A stretch of 64,000 nucleotides of DNA. It comes from Actinomadura physcomitrii (GTDB lineage: Bacteria; Actinomycetota; Actinomycetes; Streptosporangiales; Streptosporangiaceae). A model generated the notes under the pieces. That model made no database searches, was not told the DNA's origin, and worked only from the letters and a program-made list of their open reading frames with translations. Positions 24,917 through 34,249 of this stretch are shown in pieces. The stretch lies in NCBI RefSeq assembly GCF_008923205.2, contig NZ_WBMS02000008.1, positions 186,001 through 250,000 on the forward strand. The letters are read 5' to 3'. The position numbers and the translations under genes are program-made. Each line of letters opens with the position of its first letter. Within the stretch, counting starts at the first letter, position 1.

Positions 24917-26860
24917 TCAGGGGCCCCTGACCAGCGTGACGGTGGAGCCGCGCGGGGCCTCGCCGCTGTTCGGGCTCTGGAACCGGACCGTGTTCCCGCC
25001 GAAACCGGTGACGTTGACGTTGAAGCCGGAGTCCTCGAGGGCCTTCTTGGCGTCGCCGACCTTGCGGCCGGTCACGTTCGGGACGGGGATGTTCTGCTGG
25101 GGCTCGCCGTCGTTGCAGCCGAAGTGGATCGGGCCCGCGTCCACGATGCAGTCGCGCTTGTTGACGACGATGGTGACGTCGTCGCCGCCGGACACGCCGG
25201 TGCCCTCCGCCGGGTCCTGGCTGATGACGGTGTTCGCGGGCTTGCCGTCGACCTTCTTCTTCTGGACGGTGACGTTGAGGCCCATGGAGCGCAGCTGGTT
25301 GGCGGCGGTGTCGCCGTCCTTGCCGACGACGTTGGGCATGGACATGCCGCTGCTGAGGACGACGTCGACCGGCTTGTCGGGGGACAGCTTCTCGCCCGCG
25401 TCGGGGTCGGTGCCGACGACCTTGTCCTTGGGGACCGTCTGGGACGGCGTCGTGCTGGTCTTGCCGACGGTGAAGCCCTTGCTCTGCAGGGTCTTCCTGG
25501 CGTCGTCGAGGGTCTTGCCGGACACGTCCGGGATCTCGCGGGGGGTGATGCCCTTCGACGGGGTGAGCGTGACGGTCTCGCCCTTGGCGATGCGGGCGCC
25601 GGCGGGCGGGTCGCTCTTGGCGACCATGCCCTTGTGGACGTGGTCGTCGTAGACGGCGGTGGCGACGCGGACGTCGAGGCCCGCGCGGTCGAGCTCGCGC
25701 TGGGCGTCGGCGACCTTCATCCCGATGATCTGGGAGGGGATGTGGTCGTACTGGCCGGACGTCTGGTACCAGACGGCCCAGCCGAGCACCACGGCGGCGA
25801 TGGCGCCGATGGCGATCAGCACGTACTTGCCGGTGAGCGCGCCGAGCGCCCGGTCGGTGCGCGAGCGCGGCGCGTACCCGGCCGGGAGCGTCTCGGCCGG
25901 CACGCTCCTCGGGTCGAGGACGGCGGTGTGCCCCTGCGGCGGCGCGGCGGGCGGCGTCTCCAGCACGCTGGTGGTGTTGCGGGACGCCTCCTCCATGCGG
26001 CGGTCGAAGTCGCGCGGCAGGCCGCCGAAGACCTCGGCGACCTCGGCGAGGTACTGGCCGGCGTCCGCGGGGCGGCGCGCCGGATCGTGGGCGGTGGCGT
26101 CGGTGACCAGCTCGTCGACGCGCCGCGGGATGCCGGGCACGACGCCGGACGGCGCCGGGACGACCTCGTTGACGTGCTTGTAGGCGACGGCGAGGGGCGT
26201 GTCGGCCTGGTGGGGGAGGTGGCCGGTGAGCAGCTCGAACAGCATGATCCCGGCGGCGTAGACGTCGGAGCGGACGTCCGCGGTGCCCTGCAGCACCTGC
26301 TCGGGCGCGAGGTAGCCGACCGTCCCGATGATCATGCCGGTCTTGGTCATCTTGCTCGCGCTCTCGGCCCGGGCGAGGCCGAAGTCGGCGACCTTGATGG
26401 TGCCGTCCTCGCAGATCAGCACGTTCTCCGGCTTGACGTCGCGGTGCACGAGGCCGGCCCGGTGCGCGGCGCCGAGCGCGGCCAGCACCGGCTGCATGAT
26501 CTCCAGGGCGGCGCGCGGGCCGAGCCGGCCGAGCTCGGTGAGGGCGTCGCGGAGGGTGCGGCCCGGGACGTACTCCATCACCAGGAAGACGTGCTCGCCG
26601 TCGGAGCGCTGGTCGTACACGGCGACGACGTTGGGGTGGGAGAGCGCCGCGGCGGCCTTGGCCTCGCCGATGAAGCGGGCGACGAAGTCCTCGTCGGAGG
26701 CGAGCCCGGCGTGCATCACCTTGATCGCGATCGTGCGGTCCAGCCGGAGGTCGCGGGCCACGTACACGGTGGCCATGCCGCCGCGCGCGATCCGGGACTC
26801 AATGCGGTAGCGCCCGTCGAGCACCTGCCCGACGAGTGGATCAGCAACCGACGTGTCCAT
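24917..26860 (-). CDS. Stk1-family serine/threonine kinase with four PASTA domains
   Basis: A 647-residue transmembrane receptor kinase. The kinase domain covers about residues 16-280, with the glycine loop ARGGMATVY, catalytic Lys47, HRDVKPEN at 139-146, DFG at 159-161 and APEQ at 185-188. A disordered linker leads to one membrane segment at about 346-363 (VLIAIGAIAAVVLGWAVW). Four extracellular PASTA repeats follow from about 372 to the end; the last two are separated by a Cys-bearing insert (DCIVDAG, FGCNDG). PASTA domains bind peptidoglycan fragments or lipid II. It is not beside ftsI or rodA, so it is probably a second kinase besides PknB. TAAACT lies seven bases before the ATG. Confidence 0.92.
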   Translation of the reverse strand: MDTSVADPLVGQVLDGRYRIESRIARGGMATVYVARDLRLDRTIAIKVMHAGLASDEDFVARFIGEAKAAAALSHPNVVAVYDQRSDGEHVFLVMEYVPGRTLRDALTELGRLGPRAALEIMQPVLAALGAAHRAGLVHRDVKPENVLICEDGTIKVADFGLARAESASKMTKTGMIIGTVGYLAPEQVLQGTADVRSDVYAAGIMLFELLTGHLPHQADTPLAVAYKHVNEVVPAPSGVVPGIPRRVDELVTDATAHDPARRPADAGQYLAEVAEVFGGLPRDFDRRMEEASRNTTSVLETPPAAPPQGHTAVLDPRSVPAETLPAGYAPRSRTDRALGALTGKYVLIAIGAIAAVVLGWAVWYQTSGQYDHIPSQIIGMKVADAQRELDRAGLDVRVATAVYDDHVHKGMVAKSDPPAGARIAKGETVTLTPSKGITPREIPDVSGKTLDDARKTLQSKGFTVGKTSTTPSQTVPKDKVVGTDPDAGEKLSPDKPVDVVLSSGMSMPNVVGKDGDTAANQLRSMGLNVTVQKKKVDGKPANTVISQDPAEGTGVSGGDDVTIVVNKRDCIVDAGPIHFGCNDGEPQQNIPVPNVTGRKVGDAKKALEDSGFNVNVTGFGGNTVRFQSPNSGEAPRGSTVTLVRGP

Positions 26861-26867
26861 CGGTGCG

Positions 26868-26873
26868 AGTTTA
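26868..26873 (-). promoter_or_regulatory. -10 element TAAACT for the PASTA kinase
   Basis: TAAACT on the minus strand lies seven bases before the ATG at 26860, with no ribosome binding site between, giving another leaderless start. Confidence 0.45.
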
Positions 26874-26896
26874 CGGGCGAATGACGGAAGTTCTCA

Positions 26897-27874
26897 TCAG
26901 TCGTGAGTATGAGCATCGATGAGCCGCGGCCCGGGCGCGGCCGCGGGGGCGGCCGGGCGGGCGCGGCGCAGGCCGCGGGTGCTGCGGGACACCGCGACGC
27001 CGGCGAGGCACAGGACGCCGCCGCCGAGCGTGATCAGGCCGGGCACCTCGTCGAGGAACAGCCACGACATCGTGACCACGAGCGCGGGGACGGCGTAGGT
27101 GGTGGCGCCCATCTTCCCGGCGGACGTGCGGGCCAGCGCGTAGCCCCAGGTGGTGAAGGCGATCGCGGTCGGGAAGACGCCGAGGTAGACCATGTTGAGG
27201 GTCGCGCCGGCCGGGGCGTCCGCGGCCTGCGAGACCAGCTGCGGGGCGAACGGCAGGCACACGACCGCGCCGATCGCGCAGGCCCAGGTGGTGAACTGCA
27301 GCGGGCTCGCGTGCCGGAGCGCGGGCTTCTGGCTGACGACGCCGAACGCGTACGTCACCGCGGCGGCGACGCACAGCAGCACGCCGCCGACCGACGAGCC
27401 CCCGCCGCCGGACATCGACAGCCCGACGATCGCGGCGCCCGCGAACGACACGGCCATGCCGGCCAGCAGCCGCGGCGCGAAGCCCTCCTTGAGCAGCCAG
27501 CCGCCGAGCAGCGCGATGAGGATCGGGCCGATGTTGACGACGAGGGACGCGGTGCCGGCGTCCACGAGGCGCTCGCCCCAGTTCAGCGCGACCATGTAGG
27601 CGCCGAACCACAGCACGCCCGCCGCGGCGATGCCGGGCCAGGCGCCCTTCGGCGGCAGGCCCTCGCGGCGGACGAGGCAGATCGCGGCGAGCACGACGGT
27701 GCCGGACAGGAGCCGGCCGAGCGCGAGGGCGCCGGGGCCGTACTCCGCGCCGGCGCTGCGGATCGAGACGAACGCCGAGGCCCACAGCACCACCGTGACG
27801 GCCGCGGCCGCGACGGCGAGCCGGTCGACGCCCGTTCGCCGGGCACCGCTTCGGGAGACACTGCCCTGTTGCAT
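26897..27874 (-). CDS. EamA family (DMT) transporter
   Basis: A 325-residue membrane protein with ten predicted helices in two EamA repeats. The first repeat begins LAVAAAAVTVVLWASAFVSIR, the second VGGVLLCVAAAVTYAFGVV. Such proteins export metabolites such as amino acids or drugs; the substrate cannot be inferred. The ATG at 27874 is chosen because AAGG lies eight bases upstream; the GTG at 27883 overlaps that site. The C-terminus is Arg/Ala/Pro-rich. The gene lies 36 bases upstream of the PASTA kinase start on the same strand, which may share its transcript. Confidence 0.88.
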   Translation of the reverse strand: MQQGSVSRSGARRTGVDRLAVAAAAVTVVLWASAFVSIRSAGAEYGPGALALGRLLSGTVVLAAICLVRREGLPPKGAWPGIAAAGVLWFGAYMVALNWGERLVDAGTASLVVNIGPILIALLGGWLLKEGFAPRLLAGMAVSFAGAAIVGLSMSGGGGSSVGGVLLCVAAAVTYAFGVVSQKPALRHASPLQFTTWACAIGAVVCLPFAPQLVSQAADAPAGATLNMVYLGVFPTAIAFTTWGYALARTSAGKMGATTYAVPALVVTMSWLFLDEVPGLITLGGGVLCLAGVAVSRSTRGLRRARPAAPAAAPGPRLIDAHTHD

Positions 27875-28034
27875 GTGACGCACCTTAGGTTCGGGTCGTT
27901 TCCATGAACACCGAAGGGTGCGGCGCGGTTGCGGGCGGCCCTTCCGGCGGACGTCCCCCAGTCTGGGGACGCCTACCGTTCAGGTCCAGCGAATATTTCT
28001 TCAGTCGAAGCTTTAGCTGTGCTTCAATCTCGGG

Positions 28035-28829
<795 letters not shown>

Positions 28830-29030
28830 TCAGCCTCCTTGGACCGCGGTCAGCACCTCGAGGCGGTCCGCCTCGCGCAGCGGCGTCGCCTCCCACGCCG
28901 ACCGCCGGACGACCTCGTCGTTCAGCGCGGCCGCCACGCCGGACGCGGCGGTGGTGACGGCCGCGACCGCCTGCGCCACGGACGCGCCGTCCGGCAGCTC
29001 GCGCGGCTCTCCGTTCACGATGATCCTCAT
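28830..29030 (-). CDS. thiS: Sulfur carrier protein ThiS
   Basis: A 66-residue ubiquitin-fold protein that carries sulfur as a C-terminal thiocarboxylate to ThiG. It starts MRIIVNGEPRELPDGASV and ends with the required Gly-Gly (VLTAVQGG). The ATG at 29030 is used; a GTG one codon upstream has better spacing to the GAAGG site and is equally possible. It lies 16 bases after thiO and 3 bases before thiG. The activating enzyme ThiF and the desulfurase are not in the window. Confidence 0.93.
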   Translation of the reverse strand: MRIIVNGEPRELPDGASVAQAVAAVTTAASGVAAALNDEVVRRSAWEATPLREADRLEVLTAVQGG

Positions 29031-29046
29031 CACTGCATTACCTTCA

Positions 29047-30171
29047 TCACTGCTGTTCGGGGGCGAAGCGGGCGGGGGAGAACGGGGCGGCCACCGCGGG
29101 CACGGGGCCGTCCAGCAGCATCGCGGCGAGGGCGTCGGCGCTGACCGGCGCCAGCAGGACGCCGTTGCGGAAGTGGCCGGTGCCGAGGTAGAGGCCGGGC
29201 AGCGCGGTCGGGCCCATCAGCGGGGCGTTGTCCGGGGAGCCGGGACGCAGGCCCGCGGTGACCTCGGCGAACTCCAGCTCGGTGATGCCGGGCAGCAGCT
29301 CGCGGGCGTCCCGCAGCAGCTCCCACAGGCCGCCCGCGGTGACCCGCGTGTCGAAGCCCAGCTCCTCCTGCGTGGCGCCGATGACGATCTCGCCGTCCGC
29401 GCGCGGCACCAGGTACACCGACGAGCCCTTCACCAGGCCGCGGGTGGTGCGCCGCAGGAACGGCACCGGCGTGCGGAGCCGGATCACCTGCCCCTTGACC
29501 GGACGGACGGGTGGAACGGTCCCGGGGGGCAGCCCGCCGAGGTCGCCCGACCACGGCCCGGCGGCCAGCAGCACCTTGTCCGCGGGTATCCCGGTGCCGT
29601 CGTCCAGCCGGACCCCGGCGGCGGCGTCCCGCTCGACCAGCACGCCCTCCGCGCGCCGCCGAACCAGCCGGACGCCCAGCCGCTCGCCCGCCGCCAGCAG
29701 CGCCGGGGCGAGGCGGCGCGGGTCGACGGAGCCGTCCTCGGGGGCGAGCAGCCCGCCGCGGACGCCGGGCGCGAGCATCGGCTCGGTCTTGCGGCACTCG
29801 CGGCCGGTGAGGGCCTCGACGGGGATGCCGAGGCTCTCCTGGAAGGCGCGCAGGTCGTCCAGGAGCTTCAGGTCGTCGGCGTCGAACGCCACCTGGAGCG
29901 TCCCGTCGTCGCGGTAGCCGGTGTCCAGGCCGGTGGCCTCGGCCAGCTCGGCGGCGAACGCGCCGTAGCGGTCGCGGGAGGCGAGGCCGAGCCGCAGCAG
30001 CGGCTCCTCGCCATAGCTCAGCTCGCTGACGGGGGTGAGCATCCCCGCGGCGACCGACGAGGCGCCGCTCGCCGGCGCCGGGTCGACCAGGGTGACGGTG
30101 GCGCCGCCCTGCGCGGCCCGCCAGGCGGTGGCCAGGCCGATGACCCCGGCGCCGATGATCACGATTCGCAC
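29047..30171 (-). CDS. thiO: Glycine oxidase ThiO
   Basis: A 374-residue FAD enzyme that oxidises glycine to the imine used by ThiG. The N-terminal Rossmann motif is VIIGAGVIGLATAW, followed by VDPAPASGASSVAAGML. Substrate-side blocks include GQVIRL, YLVPRADGEIVIGATQEE and the C-terminal GLYLGTGHFRNGVLLAP, typical of glycine/D-amino-acid oxidases. It starts with a GTG whose ribosome binding site, GGGAG, is the last part of the TPP aptamer. It is the first gene of the thiO-thiS-thiG operon. Confidence 0.93.
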   Translation of the reverse strand: MRIVIIGAGVIGLATAWRAAQGGATVTLVDPAPASGASSVAAGMLTPVSELSYGEEPLLRLGLASRDRYGAFAAELAEATGLDTGYRDDGTLQVAFDADDLKLLDDLRAFQESLGIPVEALTGRECRKTEPMLAPGVRGGLLAPEDGSVDPRRLAPALLAAGERLGVRLVRRRAEGVLVERDAAAGVRLDDGTGIPADKVLLAAGPWSGDLGGLPPGTVPPVRPVKGQVIRLRTPVPFLRRTTRGLVKGSSVYLVPRADGEIVIGATQEELGFDTRVTAGGLWELLRDARELLPGITELEFAEVTAGLRPGSPDNAPLMGPTALPGLYLGTGHFRNGVLLAPVSADALAAMLLDGPVPAVAAPFSPARFAPEQQ

Positions 30172-30173
30172 TG

Positions 30174-30270
30174 CGCGCTCCCTTCGCCGGCATGATCCGG
30201 ATCAGGTCGTGGCGGTCGGCGGCCCGGTCAGCCGCCCTCTCAGCCCGGTCGCACCGGACTCCCGCGCTCT
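30174..30270 (-). promoter_or_regulatory. TPP riboswitch (THI element) upstream of thiO
   Basis: Read on the minus strand, the conserved TPP aptamer parts are all there: GCGGGAGTCC at the 5' side, GGGCTGAGAGGGCGGC, the pairing GCCGCCGACC arm, then ACCTGATCCGGATCATGCC and the terminal GGCGAAGGGAG. The thiO GTG is six bases after this terminal GGGAG, which is thus also the ribosome binding site. Ligand binding would hide it directly, with no separate expression platform or terminator needed. Confidence 0.95.
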
Positions 30271-30369
30271 GTGTCGTTATGTCCCCCACCATACGGCCAA
30301 CGGCCCGGTCGCACCTGTCTGGACACCCGTCCAGAAGCGCTTCGGCGGGCCCGGTTAGGGTGGGCGCCC

Positions 30370-31593
30370 ATGAACAGGGTCATCGTCGTGGGCGGCGGGC
30401 TGGCGGGCGTGCGGGCCGCCGAGGCACTCAGGAGCAAGGGGTACGAGGGCGCGCTGACCCTCGTCTCGGCGGAGCGGCACAGGCCCTACGACCGGCCGCC
30501 GCTGTCGAAGGCGGTGCTCGCGGGCGACTCCGACGACACCACCGTGGACGCCGACTGGGACGCGCTCCGCTGCGAGCTGCTGCTCGGCGAGCGCGCCACC
30601 GGACTGCGCCTCGACGCCCCAGGACGCGGCGGTACGGTCGCCTCCACCGCCGGCGACCTGCCGTTCGACGGCCTGGTCATCGCCACCGGCGCCGAGCCCG
30701 TCACGCTGCCGGGCGACGGCCGCCAGCACGTCCTGCGCACCATCGACGACTCCCGCGACCTGCGCGGGCGCCTCACCGAGGGCGCCCGCATCGTGATCGT
30801 CGGCGCGGGCTGGATCGGCGCCGAGGTCGCCACCACCGCCGCGAAGAAGGGCTGCGCCGTCACCGTCGTCGAGGCCGCCGACACCCCCCTCGCCGTCGCG
30901 CTCGGCCAGGAGATCGGCGCGCTCACCGTCCCCTGGTACGCCGAGGCGGGCGTCGAGCTGCGCACCGGCGTCAAGGTCGCCGCGGTCGAGCACGGCGGGC
31001 TCGCCCTCGCCGGCCCCCGCGGCGGCGAGCGGATCGATGCCGACGAGGTCGTCGTCGGCATCGGCGTGCGGCCCGCGCTCGGCTGGCTCGACGGCTCCGG
31101 CCTGCTGCTGGAGCGCGGCGTCGTCACCGACGGCTCGTTCCGCACCGTGATGGACGACGAGGCCGGCACCGTCCGCGGCGACGTCGTCGCGGTCGGCGAC
31201 TGCGCCGCCTGGTGGTCGGGCCGGTACGGGCGCCGCCTCCTCGTCGAGCACTGGGACACCGCCCTCACCGCCCCCGACACCGCCGCGGCCGCCCTGCTCG
31301 GCCAGGACGCGGTGTACGACGCCGCCCCCTACTTCTGGTCCGAGCAGTTCGGCCGGATGGTGCAGTACGCCGGGAACCACGCGCGGTCCGAGCGGCTCGT
31401 CCACCGCGGCGACCCGTCCGGCCGCAAGTGGGCGATCGCCTGGCTGACCGGCGACCGGCTCGACGCGATCCTGACCGTGGACCGCCCCCGGGACCTGGTG
31501 CAGGCCAGGCGGGTGATCGCGGCCGGGACGCCGGTCGACCCGGCGGCGATCGCGGACCCGGACGTGGCCGTCCGCCAGGCCGTTCGCGGGTAG
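30370..31593 (+). CDS. NAD(P)/FAD-dependent oxidoreductase (ferredoxin-reductase-like)
   Basis: A 407-residue flavoprotein of the rubredoxin/ferredoxin reductase type. The FAD motif is VIVVGGGLAGVRAAEAL, and HRPYDRPPLSKAVL is the typical second block. The NAD motif is IVIVGAGWIGAEVAT. A late GDVVAVGDCAAW binds the flavin. A C-terminal reductase domain starts near residue 320 (APYFWSEQFGRMVQYAG). It would pass electrons from NAD(P)H to a ferredoxin, but no ferredoxin gene is adjacent. It starts with an ATG eight bases after a TAGGGT -10 element and has no clear ribosome site. It diverges from the thiO operon. Confidence 0.88.
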   Translation: MNRVIVVGGGLAGVRAAEALRSKGYEGALTLVSAERHRPYDRPPLSKAVLAGDSDDTTVDADWDALRCELLLGERATGLRLDAPGRGGTVASTAGDLPFDGLVIATGAEPVTLPGDGRQHVLRTIDDSRDLRGRLTEGARIVIVGAGWIGAEVATTAAKKGCAVTVVEAADTPLAVALGQEIGALTVPWYAEAGVELRTGVKVAAVEHGGLALAGPRGGERIDADEVVVGIGVRPALGWLDGSGLLLERGVVTDGSFRTVMDDEAGTVRGDVVAVGDCAAWWSGRYGRRLLVEHWDTALTAPDTAAAALLGQDAVYDAAPYFWSEQFGRMVQYAGNHARSERLVHRGDPSGRKWAIAWLTGDRLDAILTVDRPRDLVQARRVIAAGTPVDPAAIADPDVAVRQAVRG

Positions 31594-31662
31594 CGGAACC
31601 TCACCGGCGGTAACGGCGGCCGGGCGGGTTTGAGGCTTCCGAAGGCGTGGTAGCAAGGGGGC

Positions 31663-32046
31663 GTGACCCAGACGCACGCAACCGTTGACAGCGCACTGGA
31701 CCCCCGCACCGACGCCCTCGCCGGCGACTGGCTCTCCCTCCGGGAGACGGCGGAGCGGCTCGGCATCAAGACCAGCCGGATCAAGCAGCTCATCAGCGAG
31801 CGCAAGCTGCTGTCGGTCCGCCGCGACGGCGAGCCGATGGTGCCGGCGGCGTTCATCCGCGACGGCCAGGTCATCAAGGGCCTGTCCGGCACGCTGACGC
31901 TGCTGTCGGACGCCGGCTTCGACGAGGTCGAGACCGTCCGCTGGCTGTTCACCGCCGACGACACGCTGCCCGGCACGCCCGTCCAGGCGCTCAGCGAGAA
32001 CCGGGGGACCGAGGTGCGGCGACGCGCCCAGGCCCTGGCATTCTGA
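31663..32046 (+). CDS. Rv2175c-family DNA-binding protein
   Basis: A 127-residue protein with a winged helix-turn-helix ([21 protein letters not shown]) and a C-terminal part ([21 protein letters not shown]) matching the Rv2175c family. In Mycobacterium tuberculosis Rv2175c is encoded next to kinase PknL and is phosphorylated by it on a threonine near the N-terminus. Here the N-terminus also has threonines ([10 protein letters not shown]), and a kinase gene lies about 1 kb away at 33057. The start is a GTG with TAGCAA six bases upstream. A regulatory or nucleoid role is likely but not shown. Confidence 0.85.
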   Translation: MTQTHATVDSALDPRTDALAGDWLSLRETAERLGIKTSRIKQLISERKLLSVRRDGEPMVPAAFIRDGQVIKGLSGTLTLLSDAGFDEVETVRWLFTADDTLPGTPVQALSENRGTEVRRRAQALAF

Positions 32047-32134
32047 CCCGAACCGACCGAGCGACCGGCCGCGGGGTCACGCCGCCGCGCGTGGCCCCGC
32101 GCCGCATGCCCGCCGAAAGGAAACCGCCCGCACC

Positions 32135-32809
32135 GTGTCCAGGCACATCCCGACCGAACGGGCCGTGGCGCTGCGCGCCCGGCTCAGCCGCGCCCGCCTC
32201 TACCTCTGCACGGACGCGAGGGAGCGGCAGGGCGACCTTCCCGCGTTCCTGGACGCGGTGCTCGGCAACGGCGTCGACATCGTCCAGCTGCGCCAGAAGG
32301 GCCTGGAGGGCCGGCAGGAGATGGCCTACCTGGAGGTGTTCCGGGCGGCGTGCGAGCGGCACGGCGCGCTGCTGGCGGTCAACGACCGCGCCGACGTCGC
32401 CCGCGCGGTCGGCGCCGACGTGCTGCACCTCGGGCAGGACGACCTGCCGGTGCCCGCCGCCCGCGAGATCGTCGGCGGGGACGTGCTGATCGGCCGGTCC
32501 ACGCACTCCGACGAGCAGGCGTCCGCGGCGTCCGCCGAGCCGGGCGTGGACTACTTCTGCGCGGGCCCGGTGTGGCCCACGCCGACCAAGCCGGGACGTC
32601 CCGCGCCCGGCCCGAAGCTGCTGGAGTACGTGGCGGGGCTGCGCCAGCCGCGCCCGTGGTTCGCGATCGGCGGCATCGACCCGGCCAACCTCGGCGAGGT
32701 GCTGGACGCGGGTGCCGAGCGCGTCGTGGTGGTCCGGGCGATCACCGAGGCCGACGACCCGGGCGCCGCGGCGGCCGGGTTCGCGCGCCGCCTGCGCGCC
32801 GCCGGCTGA
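32135..32809 (+). CDS. thiE: Thiamine phosphate synthase ThiE
   Basis: A 224-residue TIM-barrel enzyme that joins the thiazole and pyrimidine halves into thiamine phosphate. Family blocks are [28 protein letters not shown] (substrate-binding Gln and Lys), [40 protein letters not shown] and WFAIGGID. It starts with GTG; an AAGGAAA stretch lies somewhat far upstream. It lies on the opposite strand from thiO-thiS-thiG and has no riboswitch of its own. Confidence 0.93.
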   Translation: MSRHIPTERAVALRARLSRARLYLCTDARERQGDLPAFLDAVLGNGVDIVQLRQKGLEGRQEMAYLEVFRAACERHGALLAVNDRADVARAVGADVLHLGQDDLPVPAAREIVGGDVLIGRSTHSDEQASAASAEPGVDYFCAGPVWPTPTKPGRPAPGPKLLEYVAGLRQPRPWFAIGGIDPANLGEVLDAGAERVVVVRAITEADDPGAAAAGFARRLRAAG

Positions 32810-32866
32810 GGAGGGCGACGGGGATCACGGTGCGGCCGGTCCCGCCGATGGCCGACAATGGGGATC

Positions 32867-33028
32867 ATGACCGTGGGACCCGACGACGACCGGCCGGTCG
32901 ACCTGGGCGACGACCTGGAGATCCTGCCGGACCAGACCTCCGACGACACCGACACCGGCTGGGGCGAGTGGCGCGGCGGCGGCGATGACGACGCGCGGCT
33001 GCTGGAGGACCGCCCGCCGCACTGGTGA
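32867..33028 (+). CDS. Small acidic hypothetical protein (53 aa)
   Basis: A 53-residue frame starting with ATG, seven bases after a GACAAT -10-like element, so probably leaderless. It is very acidic (DDDRPVDLGDDLEILPDQTS near the start) with two tryptophans in GWGEWRGG and the end LLEDRPPHW. Codons are G/C-ending throughout and the frame fits tightly between thiE and the kinase gene. I know no function. The PPHW end resembles short acidic proteins in other actinomycetes, from memory only. Confidence 0.55.
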   Translation: MTVGPDDDRPVDLGDDLEILPDQTSDDTDTGWGEWRGGGDDDARLLEDRPPHW

Positions 33029-33056
33029 GCGCCCGCGGACGAGCGCTCCTGCGCCG

Positions 33057-34163
33057 TCAGAACAGGATGCCGAGCACGAACCCGGCGATGATCACCGCGG
33101 CGAGCGCCAGCATCATCCGCCAGCGGTAGCGCGGGATGCGGGTGGGCCGCGGCCTCGGCGCGGGCCCCCGCCCCTCGCGCAGCGCCCGGACGAGCTGCGG
33201 CGCGGTGGGCCGCGCCGCCGGGTTCTTGTCCAGGCAGCGGGCGGCGAGGTCGCGCAGCGGCCCGTCCATGTCGCCCAGGTCCGGCGGCCGGGACGTCACC
33301 CGCCGCATCACCGCGGCGCTCGGCCCGCTGCCGAACGGCGGCCGCCCGGTCGCGGCGAACACCATCGCGGCGCCCCAGGCGAACACGTCGGCGGGCGGGC
33401 CGACCGGCTCGTCCTCGATCTGCTCGGGCGCCATGTAGCCGGGGGTGCCGACCGGGCTCGTGGTGAGCGGCTCGGTGCGGGCCAGCGCGTCGGCGGCGCG
33501 CGCGATGCCGAAGTCGATCACCTTGGCGCCGTCCGGGCCGAGCACCACGTTGGCGGGCTTGAAGTCGCGGTGCACGATCCCGGCGCGGTGGATCGCGGCG
33601 AGCGCGCCGGCGGTGCGCAGCGCCACCTTGCGCAGCTGCGGCGCGGGCAGCGGCCCGTCCTCGTGCACGACCCGCTGCAGCGTCGGCCCCTCGACGAACT
33701 CGCTGACGATGTAGGGGCGGTCGCCGGTGACGTCGGCGTCCAGCACCCGCGCGGTGTGCCGCCCGGTGACCTTCCGCGCGGCCTCCGCCTCCTTGACGAA
33801 GCGGCTGCGCGCGCGCTGCCCGGCGTCCAGGCCGCCGCGCAGCACCTTGACCGTGACCAGCCGGTCGTCACCGTCGCGGCCGAGGTAGACCACGCCCTGG
33901 CCGCCCTCGCCGAGCCGCCCGAGCAGCCGGTAGCCGCCGATGCTGCGGGGGTCGCCGGAGCGCAGCGGGCGCTCGTGCCGCCGGCCCGGGCGCGGGCCGG
34001 GACGCTTCCCGGCCGTGCCCGCCGCCTGCGCCGGCGCTGCGGGGCGCGGCTTGGGCGGGTGCCCCGCGCGGCCCTGCCCGGAGCGGGCCGGCTGGCCGCC
34101 GCGGGCCTGGGCGGGACGCGCGGTGTGGGGGGTCGTCCTCCCGCGGGAGGCGTCGTGCGGCAA
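33057..34163 (-). CDS. Tail-anchored serine/threonine protein kinase
   Basis: A 368-residue kinase. The first 75 residues are a disordered Arg/Pro/Gly-rich segment. The kinase domain follows with LGEGGQGVVYLG, the catalytic Lys in VTVKVL, IVHRDFKPANVVL, VIDFGIARA and GYMAPEQIEDE. The protein ends with one membrane helix (MMLALAAVIIAGFVLGILF) and no extracellular domain, so it is held in the membrane by its tail with no sensor outside. It is convergent with the Rv2175c-thiE group. Its closeness to the Rv2175c-type gene recalls the PknL pair of mycobacteria. Confidence 0.88.
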   Translation of the reverse strand: MPHDASRGRTTPHTARPAQARGGQPARSGQGRAGHPPKPRPAAPAQAAGTAGKRPGPRPGRRHERPLRSGDPRSIGGYRLLGRLGEGGQGVVYLGRDGDDRLVTVKVLRGGLDAGQRARSRFVKEAEAARKVTGRHTARVLDADVTGDRPYIVSEFVEGPTLQRVVHEDGPLPAPQLRKVALRTAGALAAIHRAGIVHRDFKPANVVLGPDGAKVIDFGIARAADALARTEPLTTSPVGTPGYMAPEQIEDEPVGPPADVFAWGAAMVFAATGRPPFGSGPSAAVMRRVTSRPPDLGDMDGPLRDLAARCLDKNPAARPTAPQLVRALREGRGPAPRPRPTRIPRYRWRMMLALAAVIIAGFVLGILF

Positions 34164-34249
34164 GGGGGGACTCCGACTCGGCGGGGACGGACGAAGATTT
34201 CCTCATTTGTACCCTGTCGCCGCGGATCGGGGCAGCGGAACCCCGATCT

